Origin: Lautropia sp.
GTDB taxonomy: Bacteria > Pseudomonadota > Gammaproteobacteria > Burkholderiales > Burkholderiaceae_E
Direction: 5' to 3'
DNA: 64,000 nucleotides
Assembly: GCA_030528325.1 (NCBI GenBank)
Contig: JAUMZD010000007.1
Location: 34,227 to 98,226, forward strand
The position numbers were made by a program, and so were the translations under genes. Below the pieces are notes generated by a model. That model did not search any database and was not told the DNA's origin. It saw nothing but the letters and a program-made list of their open reading frames with translations. Of the stretch, positions 29,447-37,613 are shown one piece after another. Every line of letters starts with the position of its first letter. Within the stretch, counting starts at the first letter, position 1.

Positions 29447-30187
29447 TCAGTTGAGGCGCACCCCTTCGTGCAGCGCCACGACCCCGGCCGTCAGGTTGAA
29501 GTATCGAACCTGCCCGAAACCGGCCTCGCGGAACATGCCGGCCAGCGTTTCCTGATCCGGATGCATGCGGATCGACTCGGCCAGATAGCGGTAGCTGTCG
29601 GCATCATTGGCCACCAGCTTGCCGATCACGGGCAGCACACCGAACGAGAAGGCATCATAGGGGCGCTTCAAGGGCTCCCAGACCTTCGAGAACTCCAGGA
29701 TCAGCGCCTTGCCCCCCGGTTTCAGCACCCGGTGGATCTCGACCAGCGCGCGATCCTTGTCCGTCATGTTGCGAAGCCCGAAGGCCAGCGTGACCCGGTC
29801 GAAGTACTTGTCCGGGAAGGGCAGCCGCTCGGCATCACACTGCACGGTGGGCAGCACGAGGCCATCGTTCAGCGCACGATCACGACCCACCTGCAGCATG
29901 GCCGCATTGATGTCGGTCATCCAGACCTCGACGCCCGGCTTCTTCGCCATCGCACGTGCCAGATCCCCGCTGCCGGTGGCCAGATCCAGCACCTTCATGC
30001 CCGAGCGGAGATGGGCCTGGCCCACCGTGAAATGCTTCCATAGCCGGTGCAGACCACCGGACATCAGGTCATTCATCAGGTCGTAGCGGGTGGCGACCGA
30101 ATCGAAGACGCCACGCACCCGGCCGGCCTTCTCCGAGGCATCGACCTGCTGATAACCAAAATGAGTCTGTTTCTGAGGGTCTGACAA
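29447..30187 (-). CDS. ubiE: UbiE methyltransferase (ubiquinone/menaquinone C-methylation)
   Basis: A 246-residue SAM-dependent methyltransferase that C-methylates the quinone ring in ubiquinone (and, where present, menaquinone) synthesis. Family marks: [21 protein letters not shown] near the N-terminus, the SAM-binding [26 protein letters not shown] (Ubie signature region) and [16 protein letters not shown]. Length is standard. It lies downstream of the DUF971 gene on the same strand, a frequent pairing in betaproteobacteria. Confidence 0.93.
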   Translation of the reverse strand: MSDPQKQTHFGYQQVDASEKAGRVRGVFDSVATRYDLMNDLMSGGLHRLWKHFTVGQAHLRSGMKVLDLATGSGDLARAMAKKPGVEVWMTDINAAMLQVGRDRALNDGLVLPTVQCDAERLPFPDKYFDRVTLAFGLRNMTDKDRALVEIHRVLKPGGKALILEFSKVWEPLKRPYDAFSFGVLPVIGKLVANDADSYRYLAESIRMHPDQETLAGMFREAGFGQVRYFNLTAGVVALHEGVRLN

Positions 30188-30288
30188 AACGATCTCCCTT
30201 GATAACCCCTGAGCGAACCCCTACCCGGCGCCGCCTGGCCCGAAACCCCCATGACCGTCTGGGGCCCGGTGCAGCCCGGTTCAGGTGT

Positions 30289-30660
30289 TCACGATCGGCT
30301 GAGCCCACGACTGGCCAGCGCGTCCAGATACTGTTGCCACAGCTGCTCTTTCTCCTGGCCCAGACGGTACAGGTAATCCCACGAGAAGAGCCCCGACGAA
30401 TGCCCGTCACTGAACACCGGACGCAGCGCGTAGTGGCCCACGGGCTCGAGCTCGGTGATCAGCACATCCTGCTTGCCGACCTGCAGGACGGCCTGCTCCG
30501 GCGAATGCCCCTGCACCTCGGCCGAGGGCGAGTGAACCCGCAGGAACTCGAAACTGAAACGGAAGTTCGCGCCATCGTCAAAACCGATCTCCAGCTCTCG
30601 CGAGCGCTGATGCAGCACGATGTTGGTCGGATTCGGTGTGTTTACATCTAAACCAGCCAT
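30289..30660 (-). CDS. DUF971 protein (gamma-butyrobetaine hydroxylase-like N-terminal domain)
   Basis: A 123-residue small protein of DUF971. Visible marks: NIVLHQRSRELEIGFDDG, FSFEFLRVHSPSAEVQGH and the C-terminal SSGLFSWDYLYRLGQEKEQLW. The domain is often encoded beside ubiE; some members relate to iron-sulfur or hydroxylase N-terminal domains, with unclear function. I place the start at ATG 30660; a longer open frame upstream lacks family character. Confidence 0.85.
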   Translation of the reverse strand: MAGLDVNTPNPTNIVLHQRSRELEIGFDDGANFRFSFEFLRVHSPSAEVQGHSPEQAVLQVGKQDVLITELEPVGHYALRPVFSDGHSSGLFSWDYLYRLGQEKEQLWQQYLDALASRGLSRS

Positions 30661-30859
30661 TGACACGATCCTGCAGGAGAAGTTTTGATACCCTGTCGGG
30701 GGCATTGCGGCCAGCGGTCGGCAGCTGCGGCCATGATCCGCAGATGTTAACCGATCCTGCCCGCGCGTCCGCCCCAAGCGTTCATCCATTCGCGGTGCCG
30801 GCTGATGATCCCTCCCGCCAGCTGACGACGGCGGGCCGCACCGCTCTACAGGAGCCGTC

Positions 30860-31459
30860 ATGCATCACATTCCTGCCAAATCCCGTACCCTGCCTGTCAC
30901 CCGCATGGCCCGTCCGGCAGCTGGCATCACGGCGCTGGGCCTGAGCCTGGCGCTGGTGGCCTGCCAGAACATGCCGACCACGCAGGCAAGCGGTCACACG
31001 CAGGCCCCGAGCCCGAGCACCACCAAGGCTGCTGCACAGGGCAAGGCAGCGCCGGCTACCGAGACCATCACCACCGCAACAGGCAGCGGCGCCGAGAGCG
31101 TGGTGACGGAGACGCTCAATTGCGTCCCGACGAAAGAGGCCCAGGCACTGGGCCTGTCCCGCACCGAACGGGTGGTGGCCGCCTATCACATCCCGGGCGA
31201 ACAGGAAGCAGGAGAGACCAGCGTTCGCCTGACGATGGGAGGCAAGACCTACACGCTGCGCGAGGCCCCTTCGGCTTCCGGCGCCCGCTACATCGTGGGC
31301 GAAGGGCTGGTCGCCGGCCACAAGGGCTTTTCGTGGAACACCAAGCGCAGTGAAGCCATCATTTCGGGCCTCGTGGCCGGCGGCGGCGTGGATTCGGTGA
31401 TGGACGGGCCGCTACTCTATCGCTGCATGAGTCTGGCCAGCCCTGACGCCAGCCAGTGA
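30860..31459 (+). CDS. Hypothetical lipoprotein
   Basis: A 199-residue protein not recognised as any family. The signal sequence ends LSLALVAC, giving a lipobox with Cys near residue 35. A Ser/Thr/Ala/Lys-rich linker (TQAPSPSTTKAAAQGK) follows, then a compact domain (ESVVTETLNCVPTKEAQ, VRLTMGGKTYTLREAP) ending in YRCMSLAS. Two cysteines in the domain might pair. AGGAG lies seven bases before ATG 30860. The 3' end overlaps the convergent HIT gene by about 43 bases. Confidence 0.7.
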   Translation: MHHIPAKSRTLPVTRMARPAAGITALGLSLALVACQNMPTTQASGHTQAPSPSTTKAAAQGKAAPATETITTATGSGAESVVTETLNCVPTKEAQALGLSRTERVVAAYHIPGEQEAGETSVRLTMGGKTYTLREAPSASGARYIVGEGLVAGHKGFSWNTKRSEAIISGLVAGGGVDSVMDGPLLYRCMSLASPDASQ

Positions 31460-31956
31460 CGGAAAGCAGGCATCGCCGCCTCGACACGGGCGGCAATGGC
31501 CTTCATGGCGGCTGAGTCGGCCGGCCGGCACACAGGCGACCAGGCCGAGCCTGGAAACTGCGGGTCATCGGCCCATCGCCCGATCAGATGCCAGTGCAGA
31601 TGCGGCACCTGATTGCCGAAGCTGGCCAGATTGATCTTGTCGGGCTGGAAGCACTGGCGCATGCCTGCCTCGACGATCGACAGTACCTCCCACAGCCGCT
31701 GACGCGCCTCGGCCGGCAGATCGGTCATCTCGGGCAGATGCTGCTGCCAGATCACCCGGACATAGGCGGGCAACCCTGGCTCGTTCGTCACCCGGATGAT
31801 CCGCAAGGCCTCATCCGCCCACAACACCGTTTCACTGCCGGGCTGGCACAACGGACAGCCCTCGACCGGATGCACCGGCCCTGCGGCGGCCGGACGCTCG
31901 CCAGCAGCCACCTCTCCGGGCCCTTGAACCTCATCGTCCCTGTACGCTGTCATCAC
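31417..31956 (-). CDS. HIT family hydrolase
   Basis: A 179-residue histidine-triad nucleotide-binding protein, likely hydrolysing nucleotide phosphoramidates or dinucleotides. CPLCQP near residue 34 resembles the N-terminal zinc-type Cys pair of many HIT proteins. The catalytic QVPHLHWHLIGRW has the HxHxH triad. NLASFGNQ precedes it. The C-terminus extends past the fold (ARVEAAMPAFRHWLASG). The 3' end overlaps the convergent lipoprotein gene. Confidence 0.85.
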   Translation of the reverse strand: MMTAYRDDEVQGPGEVAAGERPAAAGPVHPVEGCPLCQPGSETVLWADEALRIIRVTNEPGLPAYVRVIWQQHLPEMTDLPAEARQRLWEVLSIVEAGMRQCFQPDKINLASFGNQVPHLHWHLIGRWADDPQFPGSAWSPVCRPADSAAMKAIAARVEAAMPAFRHWLASGLARLMQR

Positions 31957-31992
31957 GGCTCCTGATCTCGGAATGGGGACATGGCCACACCC

Positions 31993-32158
31993 TAGGAGCT
32001 TGGGCGGTAGGAATCGCGAAGGCGAAAATCGGCCCCGCCGAGCACAGTTTGTGCCCGATTCGCCGCCCCATAGCCGATGCTATGGGGCAAGAAGCGGGTG
32101 CAAAATGGGCCGGCGCGGCCGGTTTGCAGCCCGCGATTCCTGCTGCCCAAGCTCCTAG
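31993..32158 (-). repeat. Intergenic structured repeat, complete copy 2
   Basis: A 166-base copy in reverse orientation. It starts with TAGGAGCTTGGGCGGTAGGA and ends with its inverted counterpart. The central hairpin GCCCCATAGC, loop CGAT, GCTATGGGGC (32065-32088) is perfectly paired and differs from copy 1 at a pairing-compatible position. Confidence 0.85.
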
Positions 32159-32198
32159 AGCTTGGGCGGCGGAATCGCGAAGGCGAAAATCGGCCACG
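32156..32198 (-). repeat. Partial repeat abutting complete copy 2
   Basis: TAGAGCTTGGGCGGCGGAAT then CGCGAAGGCGAAAATCGGCC repeats the first 40 bases of copy 2 immediately after its end, giving a tandem one-and-a-quarter array just before the following gene's stop codon. Confidence 0.7.
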
Positions 32199-32202
32199 AG
32201 CG

Positions 32203-33702
32203 TCAATCCAGGGCGTTCGGCTTCAGGCTGATCATGTAGTTGTCGATGTCCAGCTCGCTTTTCGAGCCCCAGTTCGAATTGAACAGAACCCTCGTGAAAT
32301 CCTGATTGACGGTTGCCTGCGGCTCTGTCCAGTAACCATTGTAATGGGCATGGTGATAGGCCAGACCACGGATGGAGGGGTTCGCGGTGAGGCTCATCGC
32401 CATGATCTTTTCATGGAGCCATTCCTGGGCACCGTCGGAAGCGTAGGTGGACACGAGCACCCAGCCCGGCCGCTTGAAGGCCCGGCCAGAGAAGTGCACC
32501 GCGGTCGTGCTGTTGTTCAGATAGGTCTTGAACAGTGATGTCCGTTCGCCGCTCTCGAGGTCCACCATGAAGACCTCCCCATCACGGCTCTGATAGTCGA
32601 TCGAGACGTAGACCTCCCGCCCCTTCGCATCGAAGGCCAGATCCGAATGCTCGGACTTGTGATGCAGCTGAATCGCCTGTTTGAAGTCGCGCGTCCAGGC
32701 CCGGGTACCCACGCCCGGGCTGTCGCTGGACACCACGCAGCGCGAGCCCCCCGGACTCATGCTGACGTGATCGGGCCGGTCGCCATGCGTGCTCTTCGTG
32801 CCGAGGATCTGATCCTTTTCCATGTCCCAGACGAAGATGCCGAGCGAGCGCCAGGCAGCATCATCGACCATGAAGCACCAGTAGCGACCATCGGCCGACG
32901 GCGCCCCTTCCGCCTTGGTCCAGGCGCTGTTGGCCTTGGGCCAGATGGCTTGGAGCCGGCGCGAGAAGTCTGCCACCTTGCGCACCCGCTCCGTCTCGAC
33001 ATCCAGCTCGTACAGCACCATGCCGACGCCGTTGGTAGGCTGGAAGTACACCCGATGGGGGTCGGTGGGATGCCACTGCAGTTCGGCGTCGCCGGCCGGC
33101 TCGTCCAGTTCCTTCAGCCAGGCCAGCGTATTGGCATCGTACAGGTGCCAGCTGCCATCATGGGATGCGATCAGGATCCTCGAGCTGTCGGCGTTGAAAG
33201 CCTGACGGCGCGAATAGTCGTGCCGCGCAAACTGCCTGGGTGGCTCCTCGGCATGATCGGTCAGGCGCTGGATGCAGTTGCCATAGACCGGATCAGGCTG
33301 CGCCAGCCCCTTCTTCGGCCGGGGCACGCTGGGGATCGTTTCGTTGGCCCGCGCGCTCTGCGGGTCACTGAGGGTGTATTTGGCGCGGGCCTGCCAGGCC
33401 GGGTCGCAGGCAGCAGCCTGCGCTCCCGGCGCACGCCCTGGCGCTGCCGGGCCGCCGCCCGCCTCTCCTGGCTGCCCGGCACCGTCGAGGGCAGGCATCG
33501 AGGCCGGCGGGTGGTTCAGCCCGCCGGCGGAAGCATTGCCCTCCCGACCCTCTCCGGCGGCCGAACACCCGACCACGAGCGTGAGCGTGCACAGGGCCGA
33601 CACGGAACGCATCAGGCCGCGGCCTGCACGGTTCAGGGGATCGAAACGGAAAAACCGGCGTGAAAGGCCTGATTCAGGCATGGACAGGCGGGAATCTGTC
33701 AT
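32203..33702 (-). CDS. Beta-propeller lipoprotein (WD40/TolB-like repeats)
   Basis: A 499-residue lipoprotein. The signal part ends LTLVVGC, giving a lipobox at about residue 46, then a Gly/Pro/Ala linker. The body looks like a multi-blade propeller (RRQAFNADSSRILIASHDGSW, LQWHPTDPHRVYFQP, HVSMSPGGSRCVVSSDS, LAFDAKGREVYVSIDY, RVLFNSNWGSK), similar in style to TolB-like or oligogalacturonate-lyase-type propellers. No active-site set is evident. Several starts are possible (33702, 33681, or just before MRSVSAL); I give the longest. It could bind a surface polymer; function unknown. Confidence 0.65.
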   Translation of the reverse strand: MTDSRLSMPESGLSRRFFRFDPLNRAGRGLMRSVSALCTLTLVVGCSAAGEGREGNASAGGLNHPPASMPALDGAGQPGEAGGGPAAPGRAPGAQAAACDPAWQARAKYTLSDPQSARANETIPSVPRPKKGLAQPDPVYGNCIQRLTDHAEEPPRQFARHDYSRRQAFNADSSRILIASHDGSWHLYDANTLAWLKELDEPAGDAELQWHPTDPHRVYFQPTNGVGMVLYELDVETERVRKVADFSRRLQAIWPKANSAWTKAEGAPSADGRYWCFMVDDAAWRSLGIFVWDMEKDQILGTKSTHGDRPDHVSMSPGGSRCVVSSDSPGVGTRAWTRDFKQAIQLHHKSEHSDLAFDAKGREVYVSIDYQSRDGEVFMVDLESGERTSLFKTYLNNSTTAVHFSGRAFKRPGWVLVSTYASDGAQEWLHEKIMAMSLTANPSIRGLAYHHAHYNGYWTEPQATVNQDFTRVLFNSNWGSKSELDIDNYMISLKPNALD

Positions 33703-34006
33703 GGTCTCTGATGCGCGTGGTGATACACGAAGGACAGCCCGCCATTATTCCAAAGAAACGCGGGCGCGCCTTATACACAAGCGCGAATTTTGTCACAAGC
33801 CGAACGTCTTAAAAAGACGACAAACTGAAAATTCCCGGCGTTCTGTGACAAAAAAGCCTGCTTGCCGACGATTGGCAAACAGGCTTTCCCGATCGGCGTA
33901 ATCCAGACCTGCCCAGGAGTTTGGGCCTGGAAGGATCTCACCGATGGCGACCGGGCCGGCCCTTCAGGACAGGGCCCGGCGATTCAGCGATACAGGATGG
34001 AGGGTC
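33703..34006. other. Intergenic region with terminator and small hairpins
   Basis: AT-richer than its surroundings at 33770-33850. It carries a CGTCTT/AAGACG hairpin (33805-33819) and an intrinsic terminator (33849-33887). No gene is supported. Confidence 0.4.
33849..33887 (-). terminator. Intrinsic terminator after the small membrane protein gene
   Basis: On the minus strand AAAGCCTG-T-TTGCC, a short loop, GGCAA-G-CAGGCTTT continues into a T-run. It is a long stem with one mismatch position, placed about 120 bases past the stop codon of the small membrane protein gene. Confidence 0.75.
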
Positions 34007-34327
34007 TCAGGCCCAGTCCATCCGGAGGATGCGACGAACCAGCCGCACCCAGACGTAGGCCATCGCGCAGGCCAGACCCACGATGCCCGCAGCACCGCCG
34101 ACCAGCTTGAAGCGCAGACCGGCCCACAGCTCGGTGCTGGCGGCAACATCCAGCGAACCCAGCAGGTCGAACCAGGACAAGGACAGTGCCACCAGGGCGA
34201 CTGCCAGCAGGGTGAGCACGGCCATCCGCTTCAGCACTTCGGTGCGTTCGGAGGCATATGGTGGTGTTTGCGTCGGCTGTGCCGCAACAGCATCAAGGGA
34301 CATCGCGGCCGACATCGGGGGGGGCAT
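34007..34327 (-). CDS. Small two-TM membrane protein, unknown
   Basis: A 106-residue hypothetical protein. The N-terminal 30 residues are Pro/Ala-rich, followed by two hydrophobic segments: RMAVLTLLAVALVALSLSWF and LVGGAAGIVGLACAMAYVWV, with a basic end (VRRILRMDWA). AGGAG sits seven bases before the ATG, and a terminator follows the gene, so it is likely real and transcribed alone. No family recognised. Confidence 0.6.
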   Translation of the reverse strand: MPPPMSAAMSLDAVAAQPTQTPPYASERTEVLKRMAVLTLLAVALVALSLSWFDLLGSLDVAASTELWAGLRFKLVGGAAGIVGLACAMAYVWVRLVRRILRMDWA

Positions 34328-34557
34328 TGCCAGTACTCCTGAAAAAGCAGTAGTCCAACAGATATGTGCATAGCATGCTGCATTGCGGCACGGCGCACAA
34401 CCCCCGCCCGACGATAGGAACCATTCACTGAATAAATATATGTGCCAGCGTGAGTTTTTTCTTGTTTTTCAGGCACTTGGCCCGCGCATTTTCTCGCCGT
34501 GCGCCCGGCGGGGGCAAGGTGCGGCGCAGGCCATCCGACAGCCGGCATCCCGGCCTG

Positions 34558-34574
34558 GCCCAAGCTCCTGGCAG
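34558..34574. repeat. Repeat-element terminus remnant
   Basis: CCAAGCTCCTGG is the end of the intergenic repeat. It is a short match in an unstructured gap, so this may be a degraded copy. Confidence 0.35.
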
Positions 34575-34586
34575 GACAGCGGGCAG

Positions 34587-35078
34587 TCAGATGACAAGCG
34601 ACTTGAGCCACTGCCACCACTCGGCCGGCACCCACAGCAGCGCCCCCGTCATGACCACATAACGGATGAACTTGCCCAGCGCCATCCACAGCGAACAGGG
34701 CAATAGCGGCAGACGCAGCCAGCCCGCCACGGCACACAGCGGATCTCCCACCACCGGCAGGAACGAAAACATCAGGGCCTTCGGCCCCAGCCGCTCGAAC
34801 CAGTGCAGGTACCGGGTCTGCTTCTCGGGCGCCAGCACCTGCTTGGCCCCCCTGCCCAGCCAGTAATTGATGACGCCGCCCAGCGTGTTGCCGATGGTGG
34901 CCACGATCACGGCCACCCAGAACATGTCGGGCCGCAGCGATACATAGGCGAAGACGGCCGGCTCCGAACCCATCGGCAGCAGCGTGGCCGAGACCAGCGC
35001 CACCAGAAAGAGTGTGGCGAGGCCGTTCTGCGGTAGCGCGAACCAGCCGATGGCCTGGTGCAGCAGCGTTTCAAGCAT
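34587..35078 (-). CDS. YqaA family membrane protein (SNARE/DedA-like)
   Basis: A 163-residue inner-membrane protein of the DedA/SNARE-associated superfamily, YqaA branch. Marks: GLATLFLVALVSATLLPMGSE, VAVIVATIGNTLGGVINYWLGR and the conserved RLGPKALMFSFLPVVGDPLC. FIRYVVMTGALLW completes the C-terminal helix. Superfamily members act in lipid scrambling or membrane homeostasis; the role here is inference. It is divergent from ilvA. Confidence 0.85.
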   Translation of the reverse strand: MLETLLHQAIGWFALPQNGLATLFLVALVSATLLPMGSEPAVFAYVSLRPDMFWVAVIVATIGNTLGGVINYWLGRGAKQVLAPEKQTRYLHWFERLGPKALMFSFLPVVGDPLCAVAGWLRLPLLPCSLWMALGKFIRYVVMTGALLWVPAEWWQWLKSLVI

Positions 35079-35209
35079 GGGTATGCCCTGCCCCCTATCA
35101 GACCGGGCCGGTGGCAGCGCTCATGGCCCGCCCCGCCCGATGACAAAGCGCCGTATTATAAGTAAGGAAGCGCTCTTCTCCCGTCAACTCACCCTGTTCT
35201 GTCTGTCCG

Positions 35210-36757
35210 ATGCCGATCGAGTACCTCAAACGGATCCTCAACGCCCGTGTCTACGAAGTAGCCGAAGAAACACCACTCGATCCTGCCCCGGCACTGTCCG
35301 CCCGCATCGGCAACCAGGTTCTGCTCAAGCGCGAAGACATGCAGCCGGTGTTCTCGTTCAAGGTTCGGGGCGCCTACAACAAGATGGCGAATCTCTCCGA
35401 GGCGGAGCGTGCACGGGGGGTGATCGCTGCCTCGGCCGGCAACCATGCGCAGGGGGTGGCGCTGTCGGCACGGCGACTGGGCTGTCGTGCCATCATCGTG
35501 ATGCCGATCACGACGCCACAGCTCAAGATTGATGCCGTGCGAGCCCGCGGCGGCGAAGTGGTGCTCTACGGCGAATCCTATTCCGACGCCTATCAGCATG
35601 CGCTGGCGCTGCAATCCTCGGAAGGGCTCACCTTCGTCCACCCCTTCGACGACCCGGACGTGATCGCCGGCCAGGGCACCATCGGCATGGAGCTGATGCG
35701 CCAGCATCAGGCACCGGTGGATGCCATCTTCGTGGCCATCGGCGGTGGCGGGCTGGCTGCCGGTGTCGCAGCCTACGTGAAGGCGATCCGCCCCGAGACC
35801 CGCATCATCGGGGTGGAAACCTTCGATGCCGACGCGATGCGCCAGTCCCTGGCCGCCGGCCAGCCGGTGACACTCTCCGATGTGGGGCTGTTCTCCGATG
35901 GCACGGCCGTCAAGCGCGTGGGAGACGAAACCTTCGCACTGTGCCAGCGCTACCTGGATGACATCATCCTCGTCAACACCGACCAGATCTGCGCGGCGCT
36001 GAAGGACGCCTTCGAGGACACGCGCGCCATTCTGGAGCCGGCCGGCGGCCAGGCGCTCGCGGGCCTCAAAGCCTGGGTGGCGCGCGAGGGCTGCGAGGGC
36101 AAGACGCTGGTGGCCGTCGCCAGTGGCGCCAACATGAACTTCGACCGGATGCGCTTCGTCTCCGAACGGGCCGAGATCGGTGAGGCGCGCGAAGCCGTCT
36201 TCGCCGTGACCATTCCCGAGAAGCCCGGCAGCTTCCTGCATTTCTGTCGCCTGATCGGGCCCCGCAACGTCACCGAGTTCAACTACCGGATTGCCGATTC
36301 GAAAGAAGCCCATATCTATGTGGGGGTCGAGGTCAGCAAGCGGGCCGATATCGACGAGATGTCGCAACGATTCCGTGAGGCCGGCTTTCCGACCATGGAT
36401 CTGACCGACGACGAGCTGGCCAAATCGCACCTGCGACATCTGGTTGGTGGCCGCTCGGCGCTGGCTCATGACGAAGTGCTTTACCGCTTCGAGTTCCCGG
36501 AGCGTCCCGGTGCGCTGATGCGCTTTCTGGAACATCTGGCGCCCAGCTGGAACATTTCCCTGTTCCACTACCGCAACCAGGGCGCAGATTTTGGCCGTAC
36601 ACTGGTAGGGATTCAGGTGCCACCGCAGGAACGTCCACAATATGAGCAGTTCCTGGCCGGTTTGGGGTATAGGTATTGGAACGAGTCGGACAACCCTGCC
36701 TACCGTCTGTTCCTGACGCAAACGCCCCGACAGGCCACCAACAACCCGACAGTCTGA
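35210..36757 (+). CDS. ilvA: Threonine ammonia-lyase, biosynthetic
   Basis: A 515-residue PLP enzyme converting threonine to 2-oxobutanoate, the first committed step to isoleucine. The catalytic Lys is in VFSFKVRGAYNK (Lys51). The glycine loop is AIGGGGLAAG (about 178-187), and SAGNHAQGVA is the PLP-phosphate region. The C-terminal third has two ACT-like regulatory units (FAVTIPEKPGSFLHFCRLIG and YRFEFPERPGALMRFLEHL), so isoleucine feedback is expected. Length matches biosynthetic rather than catabolic enzymes. Confidence 0.95.
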   Translation: MPIEYLKRILNARVYEVAEETPLDPAPALSARIGNQVLLKREDMQPVFSFKVRGAYNKMANLSEAERARGVIAASAGNHAQGVALSARRLGCRAIIVMPITTPQLKIDAVRARGGEVVLYGESYSDAYQHALALQSSEGLTFVHPFDDPDVIAGQGTIGMELMRQHQAPVDAIFVAIGGGGLAAGVAAYVKAIRPETRIIGVETFDADAMRQSLAAGQPVTLSDVGLFSDGTAVKRVGDETFALCQRYLDDIILVNTDQICAALKDAFEDTRAILEPAGGQALAGLKAWVAREGCEGKTLVAVASGANMNFDRMRFVSERAEIGEAREAVFAVTIPEKPGSFLHFCRLIGPRNVTEFNYRIADSKEAHIYVGVEVSKRADIDEMSQRFREAGFPTMDLTDDELAKSHLRHLVGGRSALAHDEVLYRFEFPERPGALMRFLEHLAPSWNISLFHYRNQGADFGRTLVGIQVPPQERPQYEQFLAGLGYRYWNESDNPAYRLFLTQTPRQATNNPTV

Positions 36758-36854
36758 AGGGTTACACCACTTCGATTCAACCTTTTTACACAAAATCCGG
36801 CAAACGACGTGCGCAAAGTGCATATCGCCCCATGCCCTGCCCTAGAATAGGCCG

Positions 36855-37589
36855 ATGAGAATTGCAATCATTGAAGACGACAAGGCCGTTTCCTCACAGT
36901 TGGTCTTTTCACTGACTGTCGAAGGCGACACCTGCCATATGTTCGGGGACGCCAAGTCGTTCCTGAATGCCCTGCCGCGGGAAAGTTTCGACGCCTGCAT
37001 CGTTGACCTGATGCTGCCCGGCATGGATGGCCGAACGCTGGTCAAGCGACTGCGCGAGCGCAAGAACCCGATTCCGGCGCTGGTGCTGACGGCACACGAC
37101 TCGGAAGAGGAAGTGATCGCCGCGCTGGACGCCGGCGCCGACGACTTCCTCGTCAAACCTGCCCGTGCCGGCGAGCTTCGTGCCCGCCTGAAAGCACTGG
37201 TGCGCCGGGCCGGCCTCGGCAACCCGCAGGATGCCGTGTTCGAGTACGACCGCTTCCGCTTCGACCTGCAACGCCAGACGGTGCAGGACTCGGGGCGATC
37301 CGTCGAACTGACACAGAAGGAATTCCAGCTCGCGCTGCTCTTCCTGAACAACATCGGCAAGCCGCTGTCACGGGGCCACATCCGTGAAGCCGTCTGGGGT
37401 CGCGATTCCGAAGTGCCGTCACGCACGATGGACACCCACGTCTCGCGGGTCCGGAGCAAGCTCACGCTGCGGCCCGAGAGCGGTTATCTGCTGGCGCCGG
37501 TCTACAGCTACGGGTATCGGCTCGAGCAGTTGAGGGATGAGGATCCGGATCACGCGCCGATGCCATCCCCGGTTTCCGACGGACAATGA
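36855..37589 (+). CDS. OmpR-type response regulator
   Basis: A 244-residue two-component regulator. The receiver domain has the acidic pocket Glu7/Asp8/Asp9, the phospho-acceptor Asp51 in IVDLMLPGMDGR, VLTAHD and the Lys in LVKPARAG. The C-terminal winged-helix effector domain shows VELTQKEFQLALLFLNNIG and RTMDTHVSRVRSKLTL. It is followed closely by the LysM-FecR gene and the CHASE2 kinase gene on the same strand, so these three likely form one signalling operon. A TAGAAT at 36843-36848 might be a -10 box but is very close to the ATG. Confidence 0.9.
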   Translation: MRIAIIEDDKAVSSQLVFSLTVEGDTCHMFGDAKSFLNALPRESFDACIVDLMLPGMDGRTLVKRLRERKNPIPALVLTAHDSEEEVIAALDAGADDFLVKPARAGELRARLKALVRRAGLGNPQDAVFEYDRFRFDLQRQTVQDSGRSVELTQKEFQLALLFLNNIGKPLSRGHIREAVWGRDSEVPSRTMDTHVSRVRSKLTLRPESGYLLAPVYSYGYRLEQLRDEDPDHAPMPSPVSDGQ

Positions 37590-37613
37590 CCAGACACGCT
37601 GGAGGAGACACCG

